Of a stretch of 64,000 nt of DNA, positions 17,380 through 26,791 are shown one piece after another. The notes under the pieces were generated by a model, which was not told where the DNA came from, did not search any database, and was given only the letters and a program-made list of their open reading frames with translations. Every line of letters begins with the position of its first letter. The stretch's first letter is position 1. The DNA is taken from contig JAUIEK010000001.1 in the NCBI GenBank assembly GCA_030428865.1, forward strand, positions 372,001 through 436,000, given 5' to 3'. The translations under genes were made by a program, and so were the position numbers. The DNA is from Bacteroidia bacterium. GTDB taxonomy: Bacteria; Bacteroidota; Bacteroidia; Flavobacteriales; Flavobacteriaceae.

Positions 17380-20211
17380 TTAATGCGCTTCTAACCAATT
17401 AGTTCCAATTCCTATTTCAACATCTAACGGAACTATCAGTTTATAGGCATTTTCCATTTCAGATTTGATAATGGCTTGTATTGTTTCTAGTTCATTTTTG
17501 TGAGCATCAAACACTAATTCATCATGTACTTGTAATAACATTTTTGACTGAAATTGTTCTTGCAGAAAACGTTTATGAATATTAATCATTGCTAGTTTGA
17601 TAATATCTGCCGCAGAACCTTGAATAGGAGCATTTACAGCATTCCGTTCTGCAGCGCCTCTTACTATCGCATTTCTAGAGTTTATATCTTTTAAATAACG
17701 TCTTCGTTGCAAAACAGTTTCTACATAACCATGCTCTCTAGCAAATGCAATTTGTTTACTAATATATTCTCTTAGCTTAGGATACGTTTGATAGTATAAA
17801 TCGATCAATTCTTTGCTTTCAGATCGGGTTAAAGAAGTCTGATTGCTCAAGCCAAAAGCAGAAACGCCATAGATAATCCCAAAATTTACTGTTTTTGCAT
17901 TGCTTCGTTGTTCTCGAGTTACTTGATCTATTGGAACTTGAAACACTCTAGCTGCAGTAGAAGCATGAATGTCTTCTCCTTTTTGAAAAGCTTCAATCAT
18001 AGTTTCTTCTTCACTAAGTGCGGCAATAATCCGTAACTCAATTTGCGAATAATCTGCAGCCAATAAAACAAAATCTTCGTTTCTGGGCACAAATGCTTTT
18101 CGTATTTGACGTCCACGCTCTGTTCTAATAGGAATATTTTGCAGGTTTGGGTTGTTGGAGCTTAATCTGCCTGTTGCAGCAACTGCCTGAGCGTAAACAG
18201 TATGAACACGTCCTGTTTTAGGGTTGATTTCTGCTGGCAGTGCATCAACATAAGTACTCTGCAGTTTTTTGCATTGACGATATTCTAAAATATCAGCTAC
18301 AATTTGATGATCTTTTGCTAAGTATGAAAGAACATCTTCTGCAGTAGAATATTGACCTGTTTTTGTTTTCTTGGGTTTATCTACCAACTTCAGTTTATCA
18401 AACAAAATAGGTCCTAATTGTTTGGGAGAAGCAATATTAAATTCTTCTCCTGCTTGTTTATAAATGTCTTTTTCTAGTCGTAAAATATCCTCTGTAAGTT
18501 GTTTGGAAAGATTTTTTAGATAACCTGTATCAATTTTAATTCCTTCAATTTCCATGGCTGTTAAAACCGAAACTAACGGAATTTCCACTTCATTAAACAA
18601 CTTAGTAACATTACCACTATCTAGTTCTTTGCTAAAATGTTCTTTTAATTGCAATGTGATGTCGGCGTCTTCTACAGCATATTCAGTTTGTTTTTCTATA
18701 GCAACAGAACGCATAGAAAGTTGATTCTTTCCTTTTTTACCAATAAGTTCAGTTATGGAAACAGGCTGATAGTTAAGATACGTTTCTGCTAACACATCCA
18801 TGTTATGACGCATATCCGGATTGATAAGATAATGTGCAATCATGGTATCAAATAAAGGACCTTTTACCAGAATGTTGTAGTTGGACAAGACTTTGTTGTC
18901 ATATTTAAGGTTGTGACCAATTTTTTGAATGGATTGATCTTCAAAAAATGGACGAAACTCTTCAAGAATAGATTTCACTTCTTTTTGATCTTCTGGAAAA
19001 GAAACATAATACCCTTTACCTTCTTCCCATGAAAAAGCAATACCAATTAACTCTACTTCTAAAGCTTTTAACCCTGTCGTTTCCGTATCAAAACAAACAG
19101 ATTTTTGTTGTAACAGCTTTTTGACTAGTAGCTTTCTAGCTAAAGGAGTTGCAACATGTTGATACCAGTGCTCTGTAGTAGAGATTGTATGAAACCCTGA
19201 AGTGCTTTCTTCGTTAGAAACTGTGCCACTGCCAGGCGCATTAAATAAATCGAATTGTTGGCCAGATTGAGGTTGTTGTTTTGGATTAATTGACTGAACA
19301 TTATTGGATTGTTCTTCTGCTGAATTAGATGAGAATGTTTTTAAGAAGTTTTCAGTTAAGCGTCTAAATTCAAGTTCACTAAATATTTCTTTAACTTCTT
19401 CAATATTTGGTTGTTCAAAGATGAGTTCATCTTCATTAAGTTCAACAGAAACATCTAGCATAATGGTAGCTAGCTGTTTAGATAACAAACCTAACTCAGC
19501 ATTTTCTTCTACTTTCTCTTTCATCTTTCCTTTTAGTTCATGCGTGTTAGCTAAAAGACCTTCTAAAGAACCATATTGTGCTAAGAATTTTTTTGCTGTT
19601 TTTTCACCAACACCAGGCAATCCAGGAATGTTATCAACAGAATCTCCCATCATCCCTAAAAAGTCGATAACTTGTTCAGGTCTTTCAATTTCAAATTTTT
19701 TCTTTACTTCCTCAATTCCCCATTTTTCGTATGTGTTTCCCATTCTAGGAGGGCGAAACATAAAAATATTTTCAGAAACCAATTGAGCAAAATCTTTATC
19801 AGGAGTTACCATGTATGTCTCCAATCCTTTTTTTTCTGCTTGTTTGGCAAGTGTTCCTATGATATCATCAGCTTCATATCCTTCTTTTACAATTGCAGGA
19901 ATATTCATGGCTTTTAAAATCTTTTCGATATAGGGGACTGCAATTTTTATGGCTTCTGGAGTTTCTTGTCTGTTTGCTTTATATTCAGGGAATACTTCTA
20001 GCCTATCAGTACTACCACCTTTATCAAAACAAACCGCTAAATAATCGGGCTTTTCTCTTTTAATTACATCTAGTAATGAGTTGGTAAAACCCATAATTGC
20101 AGAAGTGTCTAACCCTTTACTGTTAATTCTTGGGTTTTTAATAAAAGCGTAATATCCTCTAAAAATTAGTGCATAAGCATCTAGTAAAAACAATCTTTTT
20201 TTAGTAGTCAT
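17380..20211 (-). CDS. polA: DNA polymerase I
   Basis: Repair and primer-removal polymerase, 943 residues. Residues ~1-290 are the 5'-3' exonuclease (MTTKKRLFLLDAYALIFRGY, GYEADDIIGTLAKQAE, GLPGVGEKTAKKFL). Residues ~345-540 carry a 3'-5' exonuclease whose DxE metal motif VCFDTETTGL is intact, so proofreading should be active. The polymerase domain has LLAADYSQIELRIIAAL (motif A), RSNAKTVNFGIIYGVSAFGL (motif B) and LQVHDELVFDA (motif C). It ends NWLEAH. The 3' end is duplicated at 16572-16597. Divergent from a metallophosphoesterase gene. Confidence 0.98.
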   Translation of the reverse strand: MTTKKRLFLLDAYALIFRGYYAFIKNPRINSKGLDTSAIMGFTNSLLDVIKREKPDYLAVCFDKGGSTDRLEVFPEYKANRQETPEAIKIAVPYIEKILKAMNIPAIVKEGYEADDIIGTLAKQAEKKGLETYMVTPDKDFAQLVSENIFMFRPPRMGNTYEKWGIEEVKKKFEIERPEQVIDFLGMMGDSVDNIPGLPGVGEKTAKKFLAQYGSLEGLLANTHELKGKMKEKVEENAELGLLSKQLATIMLDVSVELNEDELIFEQPNIEEVKEIFSELEFRRLTENFLKTFSSNSAEEQSNNVQSINPKQQPQSGQQFDLFNAPGSGTVSNEESTSGFHTISTTEHWYQHVATPLARKLLVKKLLQQKSVCFDTETTGLKALEVELIGIAFSWEEGKGYYVSFPEDQKEVKSILEEFRPFFEDQSIQKIGHNLKYDNKVLSNYNILVKGPLFDTMIAHYLINPDMRHNMDVLAETYLNYQPVSITELIGKKGKNQLSMRSVAIEKQTEYAVEDADITLQLKEHFSKELDSGNVTKLFNEVEIPLVSVLTAMEIEGIKIDTGYLKNLSKQLTEDILRLEKDIYKQAGEEFNIASPKQLGPILFDKLKLVDKPKKTKTGQYSTAEDVLSYLAKDHQIVADILEYRQCKKLQSTYVDALPAEINPKTGRVHTVYAQAVAATGRLSSNNPNLQNIPIRTERGRQIRKAFVPRNEDFVLLAADYSQIELRIIAALSEEETMIEAFQKGEDIHASTAARVFQVPIDQVTREQRSNAKTVNFGIIYGVSAFGLSNQTSLTRSESKELIDLYYQTYPKLREYISKQIAFAREHGYVETVLQRRRYLKDINSRNAIVRGAAERNAVNAPIQGSAADIIKLAMINIHKRFLQEQFQSKMLLQVHDELVFDAHKNELETIQAIIKSEMENAYKLIVPLDVEIGIGTNWLEAH

Positions 20212-20313
20212 AAAGAAGAATAAATGTTGGCTTAAAACTACAAAACTTTAACACGATGTTAAAATTAGAGCTGTATTTTAGCAGTATCTTTACATTTTAA
20301 TTCAGATAAGTTT

Positions 20314-21540
20314 ATGTCTCGCTGGATTGTTCCTTTGCTGCTATTCATTACAATCATTATTTTTTTAGAGTTTTATGCTTTTCAGGCTATAAAAACAGTT
20401 ACAAAAAATAAGATCATCAAAATCTTGTGGCTTGTAATTTCCTTAGGAGTATATGTCTACTTTTTTTACGTGATTTTTACAAGCTCTCGATCGCAAGGAC
20501 AAACAAAAGAATTTCAACTTGCTGCAGGAATGTTGTTGACAAGCATGATTCCTAAAATCTTTATTCTAGTCTTGTTATTTGGGGAAGATGTAGTTAGATG
20601 GATTCAAAAATTAGTTTCTTGGATTAGTAGTGGCTCAACAAAACCGATTGCGGGAAGAAGAAAATTTGTTTCTCAATTGGCACTGGGTATTGCTGCAATT
20701 CCGTTTGCGTCGTTTTTATATGGAATTATAAAAGGTCGTTACAATTATAAAGTGCTGAAATATCAACTTTCATTTGAAGATTTACCAGCGGCTTTTGATG
20801 GTTTTACAATTACACAGATTTCAGATATTCATTCAGGGAGTTTTACTAACCGAGAGAAAATTCAATATGGAGTTGATATGATTAATCAACAAAATTCAGA
20901 TTTGATTCTATTTACAGGAGATATCGTAAACAACAAAGCTGATGAAATGGATAATTGGATGGATGTTTTTGCGAAATTACAGGCTCCTTATGGAAAGTAT
21001 TCTGTGCTAGGAAATCATGATTATGGCGATTATACGAGTTGGAAAACAGAAGAAGACAAAAAGAATAACTTTCAACAAGTTAAAGAGATTCACCCTAAAA
21101 TAGGTTTCGAATTACTGTGTAATGAGAGTCGATATATAGAAAAAGATGGACAAAAAATTGCATTGGTAGGTGTAGAAAATTGGGGGAAAGGAGGTTTTCA
21201 AAAAAAAGGCGATTTACAACTCGCGTCTTCTAATGTTCAAAAAGAAGATTTTAAGGTATTAATGAGTCATGATCCGTCTCATTGGGAAGAGCAAGTCAAA
21301 AAGGATGATTTTCATTATCATCTTACGTTAAGTGGTCATACGCATGGGCTACAGATGGGAATTGAAATTCCTGGTTTTATTAAGTGGAGCCCTGCAAAGT
21401 ATGTATATAAACAGTGGGCAGGACTTTATGAAGAGTTTGGCAGATATATTAATGTGAATAGAGGATTTGGCTATCATGCCTTTCCTGGTCGAGTTGGTAT
21501 TTGGCCTGAAATAACAGTTATTGAATTGAAAAAAGCTTGA
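20314..21540 (+). CDS. membrane-anchored metallophosphoesterase
   Basis: 408 residues. Three to four N-terminal membrane segments (LLLFITIIIFLEFYAFQAI; LWLVISLGVYVYFFYVIF; and further) precede a calcineurin-like phosphoesterase domain from ~residue 155. All metal-binding motifs are present: ITQISDIHSG (DxH), ILFTGDIVNN (GD), VLGNHDYGD (GNHD), VLMSHDPSHW (H) and LSGHTHGLQ (GHTH). The family cleaves phosphomono- or diesters such as UDP-diacylglucosamine or nucleotides; membrane siting suggests a lipid or envelope substrate. Divergent from polA; 103 bp between starts. Confidence 0.9.
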   Translation: MSRWIVPLLLFITIIIFLEFYAFQAIKTVTKNKIIKILWLVISLGVYVYFFYVIFTSSRSQGQTKEFQLAAGMLLTSMIPKIFILVLLFGEDVVRWIQKLVSWISSGSTKPIAGRRKFVSQLALGIAAIPFASFLYGIIKGRYNYKVLKYQLSFEDLPAAFDGFTITQISDIHSGSFTNREKIQYGVDMINQQNSDLILFTGDIVNNKADEMDNWMDVFAKLQAPYGKYSVLGNHDYGDYTSWKTEEDKKNNFQQVKEIHPKIGFELLCNESRYIEKDGQKIALVGVENWGKGGFQKKGDLQLASSNVQKEDFKVLMSHDPSHWEEQVKKDDFHYHLTLSGHTHGLQMGIEIPGFIKWSPAKYVYKQWAGLYEEFGRYINVNRGFGYHAFPGRVGIWPEITVIELKKA

Positions 21541-21566
21541 TTTTCAGTCTAATTCGTTAGAAATAG

Positions 21567-21574
21567 TATATTTG
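21567..21574 (+). promoter_or_regulatory. candidate -7 box ahead of the thioredoxin-fold gene
   Basis: TATATTTG matches TAnnTTTG and lies 42 bases upstream of the ATG. No convincing -33 TTG is seen at the usual distance. Confidence 0.4.
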
Positions 21575-21615
21575 TATTCCTCATTATTTTAAATAATGAT
21601 AAAAAACTATAAAAA

Positions 21616-21909
21616 ATGATAAAGTTTGGTGAATTAATTAGTGTTAATAAGCCAGTCTTAATTGACTTTTATTTCGATTGGGACGATGCTGATAATAGCC
21701 TTGACACACTAAGAGATGTAGCAGCTGCTTTGGGAGACAAAGCGAAGGTTATCAAAATTGACATCAAAAAGAATGAAACATTAGCAGATGCATTGCGTGT
21801 AAAAGGAAATCCAACTTTTATGATATACAAGAATGGAGAAATGAAGTGGCGACAAACAGGAGAGCAAGATGCTAATACGCTAATTGGATTGGTTCAGCAG
21901 TATTTCTAA
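21616..21909 (+). CDS. thioredoxin-fold protein lacking the CxxC active site
   Basis: 97-residue protein with the thioredoxin fold (PVLIDFYFDWDDADNS, DKAKVIKIDIKKNETLADAL, VKGNPTFMIYKNGEMKWRQT). In thioredoxins the WCGPC active site follows this first strand; here FDWDDADNS stands in its place and there is not a single Cys in the protein. Disulfide exchange is therefore impossible and a chaperone-like or protein-contact role is more likely. The cis-Pro motif NPTF is kept. A solitary gene between a phosphoesterase and the convergent DUF2723 gene. Confidence 0.88.
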   Translation: MIKFGELISVNKPVLIDFYFDWDDADNSLDTLRDVAAALGDKAKVIKIDIKKNETLADALRVKGNPTFMIYKNGEMKWRQTGEQDANTLIGLVQQYF

Positions 21910-21964
21910 AATTACTCGCTTCCAGCTTTTAGGCTTTCTTTTTTTGTATTTTTTGCTATTTAAT

Positions 21965-24900
21965 TTATTCTTCTTCCATCGGAATTAAATGGCTTAGTGT
22001 TTTAACACTATTGATAAATTCCGCCTGTGTTTTTTCTTTAAAATCTTTATCAGAATCATATTCATTAATCTGAGAAATTACATTTCTGTACATTAAAAAA
22101 TAATCGTCAAGCTCATCTGAAATTGAACGATAATCACGTTTTTCAAACTCAACATACCAAATAAGTTGTTCTTGCAACAGCGTAATTAAAGTTTTTGCAG
22201 TTTTTCTAGCTTTTTCTTCTTCGTTTAAAGAATAATACAACTCAGGGTAGCCAAGAGAAAACTGAATGTTGCCAAAGTCTTTAATTGGCATTTTATCTAC
22301 AGATAAATCTAATACTTCTAGAGCTTTTATTGTATCGCCTTTTTTTGCAAAAGCTTCTGATAAGCGTATAAGGTTGTTTCTCATAGAAATAGCATTTTTC
22401 TTGGTTTGCTCATCTATGTAGATTTTACCACTGTTAATGTTTCTCCAATTTAATTTTTTAATGTTGGTATACATTTTTTCAGTATCAATTCTACCTAATT
22501 CAAACATACTTGTTTCACTCATATCTGTTTTAATAGGTACTAATTTGTACGATAATCCATCTAGCTGTAAGTAATCTTTTAACCATATGAATTCTTCATC
22601 TGCAGGAGAACCGCCCGTAAAGTAAATAGGTCGTTCCCAGTTGTTGTTTGCTAAAATATCTAGCATTAAAATTCGGTTTTTTGTTAAGCCTCTGCTGTCT
22701 ATAGCAATGTCAATATAATCAACAATTTTATCAGCATCTTTTTGGGCAACAATTCCGTTTTTTAAAACAGTTTCTTTATTAACAGGAATTCGAATTTTGT
22801 TTGTTGGATAAATTTTTTCTTTTGATCCATTTTCTGTTTCTACATAAGTAACTTCACTATCACTTTGAATCCATCTCATTAAATAATCAATACTGATGAT
22901 GGTATCTTTAAATTGAGGAAGCGGATAATAGTATGCCACATCCAAACTTCCGTATTTATATTCATCGTGTTTTAACTGTGACGGAATTGGATCTGCCTCA
23001 TACGTTTTTCGTTTCATTTGATCTATGTACCAATCAGTAGCAAACAGACTTGTGTTAACAATTTTAATATCTGTTCTAACTTCTTCAACTTCTTGTAAAT
23101 ACCAAAGCGGGAACGTATCATTATCTCCAATAGTAAACAAAATAGCGTTAGGATCACAAGACTCAAGATATGCAGATGCATTTAAATGAGTAGTATACCG
23201 ATTTGACCGATCGTGATCATCCCAGTTTTGATAACCCATTAGTGCTGGAACAGCAATAAGAGATGCAAAAGAAACAGCTATTGCAATTGTCTTTTTATTA
23301 GCATATCGTTTCAGTTGTTCATATAGAGATAATACACCAAAGCCAATCCAAATTGCAAAAATGTAGAATGACCCGACTACCGCATAATCTCGTTCTCTGG
23401 GTTCAAAAGGTTTAGGGTTTGTGTAAAAGATAATAGCAAAACCAGTAAACACAAAGAAAAGAGATAGTGCATAAAAACTTTTTTTATCGTGTTTAAACTG
23501 AAATAATAAGCCAATTATTCCTAAAATAAGTGGTAAGAAGTAATACGTATTTCTTCCTTTGTTTTCTAGTACTTCAGAAGGTAGATTTTTTTGCGGACCT
23601 CTTAAAGGTTCGTCTATTAATGAAATACCGCTCAACCAATTACCGTTTCTGTCATATTGCCCTTGTATATCGTTTTGTCTACCAACAAAATTCCACATAA
23701 AATACCTGCCATACATATATCCAAACTGATATTCTATCATAAATTTCATGTTCTCATAAAAAGTAGGTCTCCGTTTGCTATTTTGAGGAATTTCAGCAAT
23801 CGCTTTATACATTTTATCTGCTGCAGGATTAGTCATTCTCGGGATAAAGCCTTTGTGTTTGTTGGAATAGTTTGGTAAAACATTTTTGTAATTATTTACA
23901 ATTACATATTTGTCTTTCCCATTTACGACTTTCTTTTCATATTTAGGAATATCATCTCTATATGGTTTTTCTGCATCTTGCTCTCTATTGTACGCATATG
24001 AATAATATTTATCGTAAAACACATTTGCATCGCCATATTGTTCTCGGTTGTAGTACGCTAAGAGTTCTCGAGCACTAGAAGGGTTGTTTTCATTAATAGT
24101 TGTATTTGCATTAGCTCTAATAGGCAGCATTAACCACGACGAAAAACCAATCATTATAAATAGAATGGAAAGAATAAGTGTGTTGGTATTAACCCATTGT
24201 TTTTTTCTTGTATGGCGAAGCCCTAAATAAAAAGCAATTACTAAAATTACAGCGGCAATAATAGAGCCCGAATTAAAAGGAAGACTCATGCTATTCACGA
24301 AAAATAATTCGGAGGCGCTAAAAAATTTAAGTGTAAAAGGAAATAAGAACTTAAAAACAAGAACTAAAACCAATATGGAAAAAACGGTTGCAATCGCTGT
24401 GGTTTTTATGTTGATGGTTTTATATGTTTTAAAGAAATACAACATAACAATTGCAGGGATTACCAACAGAGACAAAATATGTACACCAAATGACAATCCA
24501 ACAATAAAGCTGATGAGAATCAACCATTTATTTCCTCTAGGTTGATTGATTTGATTCATCCATTTTAAACCTAGCCAAAAAAGGAGAGCCATTAAAAAAG
24601 AAGACATTGCGTATACTTCGCCTTCTACGGCACTAAACCAAAAACTATCAGAAAATGTGTATGCTAAAGATCCTACAAATCCACTTCCAAGTACAGCGAT
24701 TAATCCGGCTTTTGTTTCTTCTTCATCTTTTAACAATATTTTTTTTGCCAAGATGGTAATAGTCCAAAACATAAACAGAATAGTAAAGGCACTAGCAAGA
24801 GCAGACATAAAGTTTACCATTTTAGCAATTTGGGTAACATCACTAGAAAACATAGCAAAGAAAGCTCCTAGCATCTGAAAAAGAGGAGCTCCAGGAGGAT

Positions 24901-25054
24901 GTCCTACTTCTAGTTTGACAGAAGTTGATATATATTCGCCACAATCCCAGGCACTCACTGTCGGTTCTAAAGTTAGTGAGTAAGTAATTAGTGCAATTAA
25001 AAATGTAAGCCACCCAAGTAGTGTGTTCCATTTTTTATAATTAATTGAGGTCAT
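21965..25054 (-). CDS. DUF2723/GT117 membrane glycosyltransferase-like protein
   Basis: About 1029 residues from the preferred start MTSINYKKWNTLLGWLTFLI; the frame also opens 12 codons upstream. Residues ~15-620 are ~10-12 membrane segments with the family hallmark WDCGEYISTSVKLEVGHPPG, an aspartate-containing loop like that of GT-C enzymes. The C-terminal half is a soluble domain with DPNAILFTIGDNDTFPLWYL, ending in TPR-like helices (IKALEVLDLSVDKMP). The family is widespread in Bacteroidota and is proposed to mannosylate exported proteins. Convergent with the thioredoxin-fold gene. Confidence 0.9.
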   Translation of the reverse strand: MTSINYKKWNTLLGWLTFLIALITYSLTLEPTVSAWDCGEYISTSVKLEVGHPPGAPLFQMLGAFFAMFSSDVTQIAKMVNFMSALASAFTILFMFWTITILAKKILLKDEEETKAGLIAVLGSGFVGSLAYTFSDSFWFSAVEGEVYAMSSFLMALLFWLGLKWMNQINQPRGNKWLILISFIVGLSFGVHILSLLVIPAIVMLYFFKTYKTINIKTTAIATVFSILVLVLVFKFLFPFTLKFFSASELFFVNSMSLPFNSGSIIAAVILVIAFYLGLRHTRKKQWVNTNTLILSILFIMIGFSSWLMLPIRANANTTINENNPSSARELLAYYNREQYGDANVFYDKYYSYAYNREQDAEKPYRDDIPKYEKKVVNGKDKYVIVNNYKNVLPNYSNKHKGFIPRMTNPAADKMYKAIAEIPQNSKRRPTFYENMKFMIEYQFGYMYGRYFMWNFVGRQNDIQGQYDRNGNWLSGISLIDEPLRGPQKNLPSEVLENKGRNTYYFLPLILGIIGLLFQFKHDKKSFYALSLFFVFTGFAIIFYTNPKPFEPRERDYAVVGSFYIFAIWIGFGVLSLYEQLKRYANKKTIAIAVSFASLIAVPALMGYQNWDDHDRSNRYTTHLNASAYLESCDPNAILFTIGDNDTFPLWYLQEVEEVRTDIKIVNTSLFATDWYIDQMKRKTYEADPIPSQLKHDEYKYGSLDVAYYYPLPQFKDTIISIDYLMRWIQSDSEVTYVETENGSKEKIYPTNKIRIPVNKETVLKNGIVAQKDADKIVDYIDIAIDSRGLTKNRILMLDILANNNWERPIYFTGGSPADEEFIWLKDYLQLDGLSYKLVPIKTDMSETSMFELGRIDTEKMYTNIKKLNWRNINSGKIYIDEQTKKNAISMRNNLIRLSEAFAKKGDTIKALEVLDLSVDKMPIKDFGNIQFSLGYPELYYSLNEEEKARKTAKTLITLLQEQLIWYVEFEKRDYRSISDELDDYFLMYRNVISQINEYDSDKDFKEKTQAEFINSVKTLSHLIPMEEE

Positions 25055-25177
25055 AATGTAACAATTCTGTTCTGGGGCGAATTTAATCATTTATTGTTCA
25101 ATAAAATGGTATAGAACTATAGAGCTTCAATGAATCCACGATAAAATATTGTTAAAACAAAAAAATATGTAAATTAT

Positions 25178-25207
25178 TTGTAGTATAAAAACTTTGAGTT
25201 AAATTTG
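25178..25207 (+). promoter_or_regulatory. promoter of tRNA-Gln
   Basis: TTG at 25178-25180 and TAAATTTG at 25200-25207 match the Bacteroidota -33 and -7 boxes with a 19-base spacer. The tRNA begins 18 bases further on. Confidence 0.65.
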
Positions 25208-25225
25208 CACCCGCAATATGCTTAT

Positions 25226-25296
25226 TGGCCCATGGTGTAATGGTAACACACCGGTTTTTGGTGCCGTTATTCTAGGTTCGAGTCCTAGTGGGCCAA
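25226..25296 (+). tRNA. tRNA-Gln (anticodon TTG)
   Basis: 71 bases with a perfect seven-pair acceptor stem (TGGCCCA / TGGGCCA), discriminator A and no encoded CCA. The D arm is GTGT/ACAC, the T arm is CTAGG-TTCGAGT-CCTAG, and the anticodon loop TTTTGGT places TTG at 25258-25260. The anticodon stem has one C-U mismatch at its outer pair. Followed directly by a terminator. Confidence 0.93.
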
Positions 25297-25297
25297 C

Positions 25298-25329
25298 AAA
25301 AAAACCTCTCTGTACAGAGAGGTTTTTTT
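25298..25329. terminator. bidirectional terminator between tRNA-Gln and the universal stress gene
   Basis: A perfect inverted repeat CCTCTCTGTACAGAGAGG is flanked by seven A on one side and seven T on the other, so it can end both the tRNA transcript and the convergent stress-protein transcript. Confidence 0.85.
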
Positions 25330-25331
25330 GT

Positions 25332-26159
25332 TTATATTTTGAAAGTAATAACAGGTTTTAAAGCATTTTTAGATAAGCTTTTAGCAATGCTTCCATTAAA
25401 CAAATGAGAAAGACCACTTCTTCCGTGAGTGCTAAGTGCTATTAAGTCAGCATTAATGTCATTGGAAAAGTTAATAATACCGTCTTCTACAGAAGTGTCA
25501 TTATAAACATTAATAGTATAATTGGTCACTTGAAAATTGCTTATAAAATTTTCAATTTTTTGTTTACTAGCAAGGGTCGTTTCAAATTGTCCTATTGTAT
25601 TTACTTTTAATAGATGGAGTTTGCAGTTGAACTTATTGAAAAAGGCGATTAGTTTTTCGAAAGCTTTTTTATTGTCTTCTTTAAAATTAGAAGCAAATAC
25701 AATGTTGTTTAAGGAAAAATTTTCAGGATCTGTCTTAACAACAATTACGGGAATTGTGGATGTTCTAACCGTTTTTTCTGCATTAGAACCAATAATCATT
25801 TCTTCAAAATCGGAAACTCCTTGAGAACCCATAATAATCAAATCAGCATTGATTTTTTGAGAATATTTTTTAATTCCTTCGTGAGGGTTTTGAAGCTTTA
25901 TGATGTAACTAACTGTATGGTCATCTGTAAAAAAACGTTCTTTAAACTCCAGAATCTTCTCTTTTACTTTCCTTAAATACATCATGCTTTCAGGGATGCT
26001 TAGCCTGCTTCCAGTTCCCATGTCTATAACTCCAGTAGGTAATTCAACAAGGTGTAATAAGTAAACTTTGCTATTGGTAGTTTTAGCAATTTTAGCCGCA
26101 AGCTTAGTAGCAAATTCAGATCTACTAGAAAAGTCAACAGGAACTAAAATAGTTTTCAT
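25332..26159 (-). CDS. universal stress protein, tandem UspA domains
   Basis: 275 residues from the preferred start MKTILVPVDFSSRSEFATKL; an ATG 10 codons upstream is less likely because the family starts at this MKTILVPxDFS. Two UspA-like domains: residues 1-145, ending in the ATP-binding-type motif IIMGSQGVSDFEEMIIGSNA, and 150-275, ending LIALSTHGRSGLSHLFNGS. The GxxG(x)9GS pattern occurs in both, so nucleotide binding is plausible. Probably a stress survival factor in the cytosol. Transcribed toward a tRNA gene. Confidence 0.92.
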   Translation of the reverse strand: MKTILVPVDFSSRSEFATKLAAKIAKTTNSKVYLLHLVELPTGVIDMGTGSRLSIPESMMYLRKVKEKILEFKERFFTDDHTVSYIIKLQNPHEGIKKYSQKINADLIIMGSQGVSDFEEMIIGSNAEKTVRTSTIPVIVVKTDPENFSLNNIVFASNFKEDNKKAFEKLIAFFNKFNCKLHLLKVNTIGQFETTLASKQKIENFISNFQVTNYTINVYNDTSVEDGIINFSNDINADLIALSTHGRSGLSHLFNGSIAKSLSKNALKPVITFKI

Positions 26160-26223
26160 TTTTATATCTAGTATTAAGGTCAGAGTCATATAAAGTTATA
26201 AAAAATATTGATACAGAGGTTAT

Positions 26224-26254
26224 TTGGTAGATATAAAACTAGTTAGTATATTTG
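26224..26254 (+). promoter_or_regulatory. promoter of rimP-nusA-infB
   Basis: TTG at 26224-26226 and TATATTTG at 26247-26254 fit the Bacteroidota -33 and -7 boxes with a 20-base spacer, about 65 bp ahead of rimP. Confidence 0.75.
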
Positions 26255-26284
26255 CCGCGACATTAGCAAACTAAAAGAAAATGC

Positions 26285-26309
26285 AGGGGACAAAAGTCCC
26301 CTCTTTTTA
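26285..26309 (+). terminator. leader hairpin with U-tract before rimP (attenuator candidate)
   Basis: AGGGGAC-AAAA-GTCCCCT forms a seven-pair stem with a four-base loop and is followed by CTTTTTAT, i.e. an intrinsic-terminator shape in the 5' leader between the promoter and the rimP start at 26319. The same position in a nusA operon suggests attenuation by NusA or elongation state. Confidence 0.6.
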
Positions 26310-26318
26310 TACCAAGAA

Positions 26319-26780
26319 ATGAATCAAAGCAAAGTACACGAATTACTAGAAGAAGCTATTTCTGAGAATAAATCGTTATTTGTGATAAGTGTAGATTTTT
26401 TGCCAGGAGATAAGATTAAGGTAATTGTTGATGGAGATAAAGGAGTTCCGCTTAATGAGTGCATCAGAATCAGTAGGCATATAGAACATAATTTAGATAG
26501 AGAAGAGGAGGATTTTTCCTTAGAGGTTTCAACACCAGATATTACACAGCCGTTGGTTGTAGAGCGCCAACATCAAAAAAATATAGGAAGGATATTGAAA
26601 GTTGAAACAGCAGAAGGAAAATTTGAAGGAGTTTTAGAAAGTGTTTCTGAAACAGGACTTACTTTAGCATGGAAGACTAGAGAGCCAAAGCCTGTAGGAA
26701 AAGGAAAAATAACAGTAGAGAAAAAAGAAACAATAGCGTTTAGCAATATAGTAGAAGCAAAAGTTAAGATTATATTTTAA
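26319..26780 (+). CDS. rimP: ribosome maturation factor RimP
   Basis: Needed for 30S subunit maturation. The 153-residue product has the RimP N-domain (VHELLEEAISENKSLFVISV), the conserved VPLNECIRISRHIEHNLD and the LEVSTPDITQPL motif (usually VSSPGxxxPL), then the Sm-like C-domain GRILKVETAEGKFEGVL. First gene of rimP-nusA-infB, the order known in many bacteria; nusA follows by 11 bases. The leader carries a terminator-like hairpin. Confidence 0.95.
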   Translation: MNQSKVHELLEEAISENKSLFVISVDFLPGDKIKVIVDGDKGVPLNECIRISRHIEHNLDREEEDFSLEVSTPDITQPLVVERQHQKNIGRILKVETAEGKFEGVLESVSETGLTLAWKTREPKPVGKGKITVEKKETIAFSNIVEAKVKIIF

Positions 26781-26791
26781 GGAATTATGCA

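Noticed and set aside
19304..19786. Plus-strand 160-codon open frame inside polA
   Set aside because: Antisense shadow of the 5'-nuclease region of polA; composition is Ser/Phe-rich without any recognisable motif.
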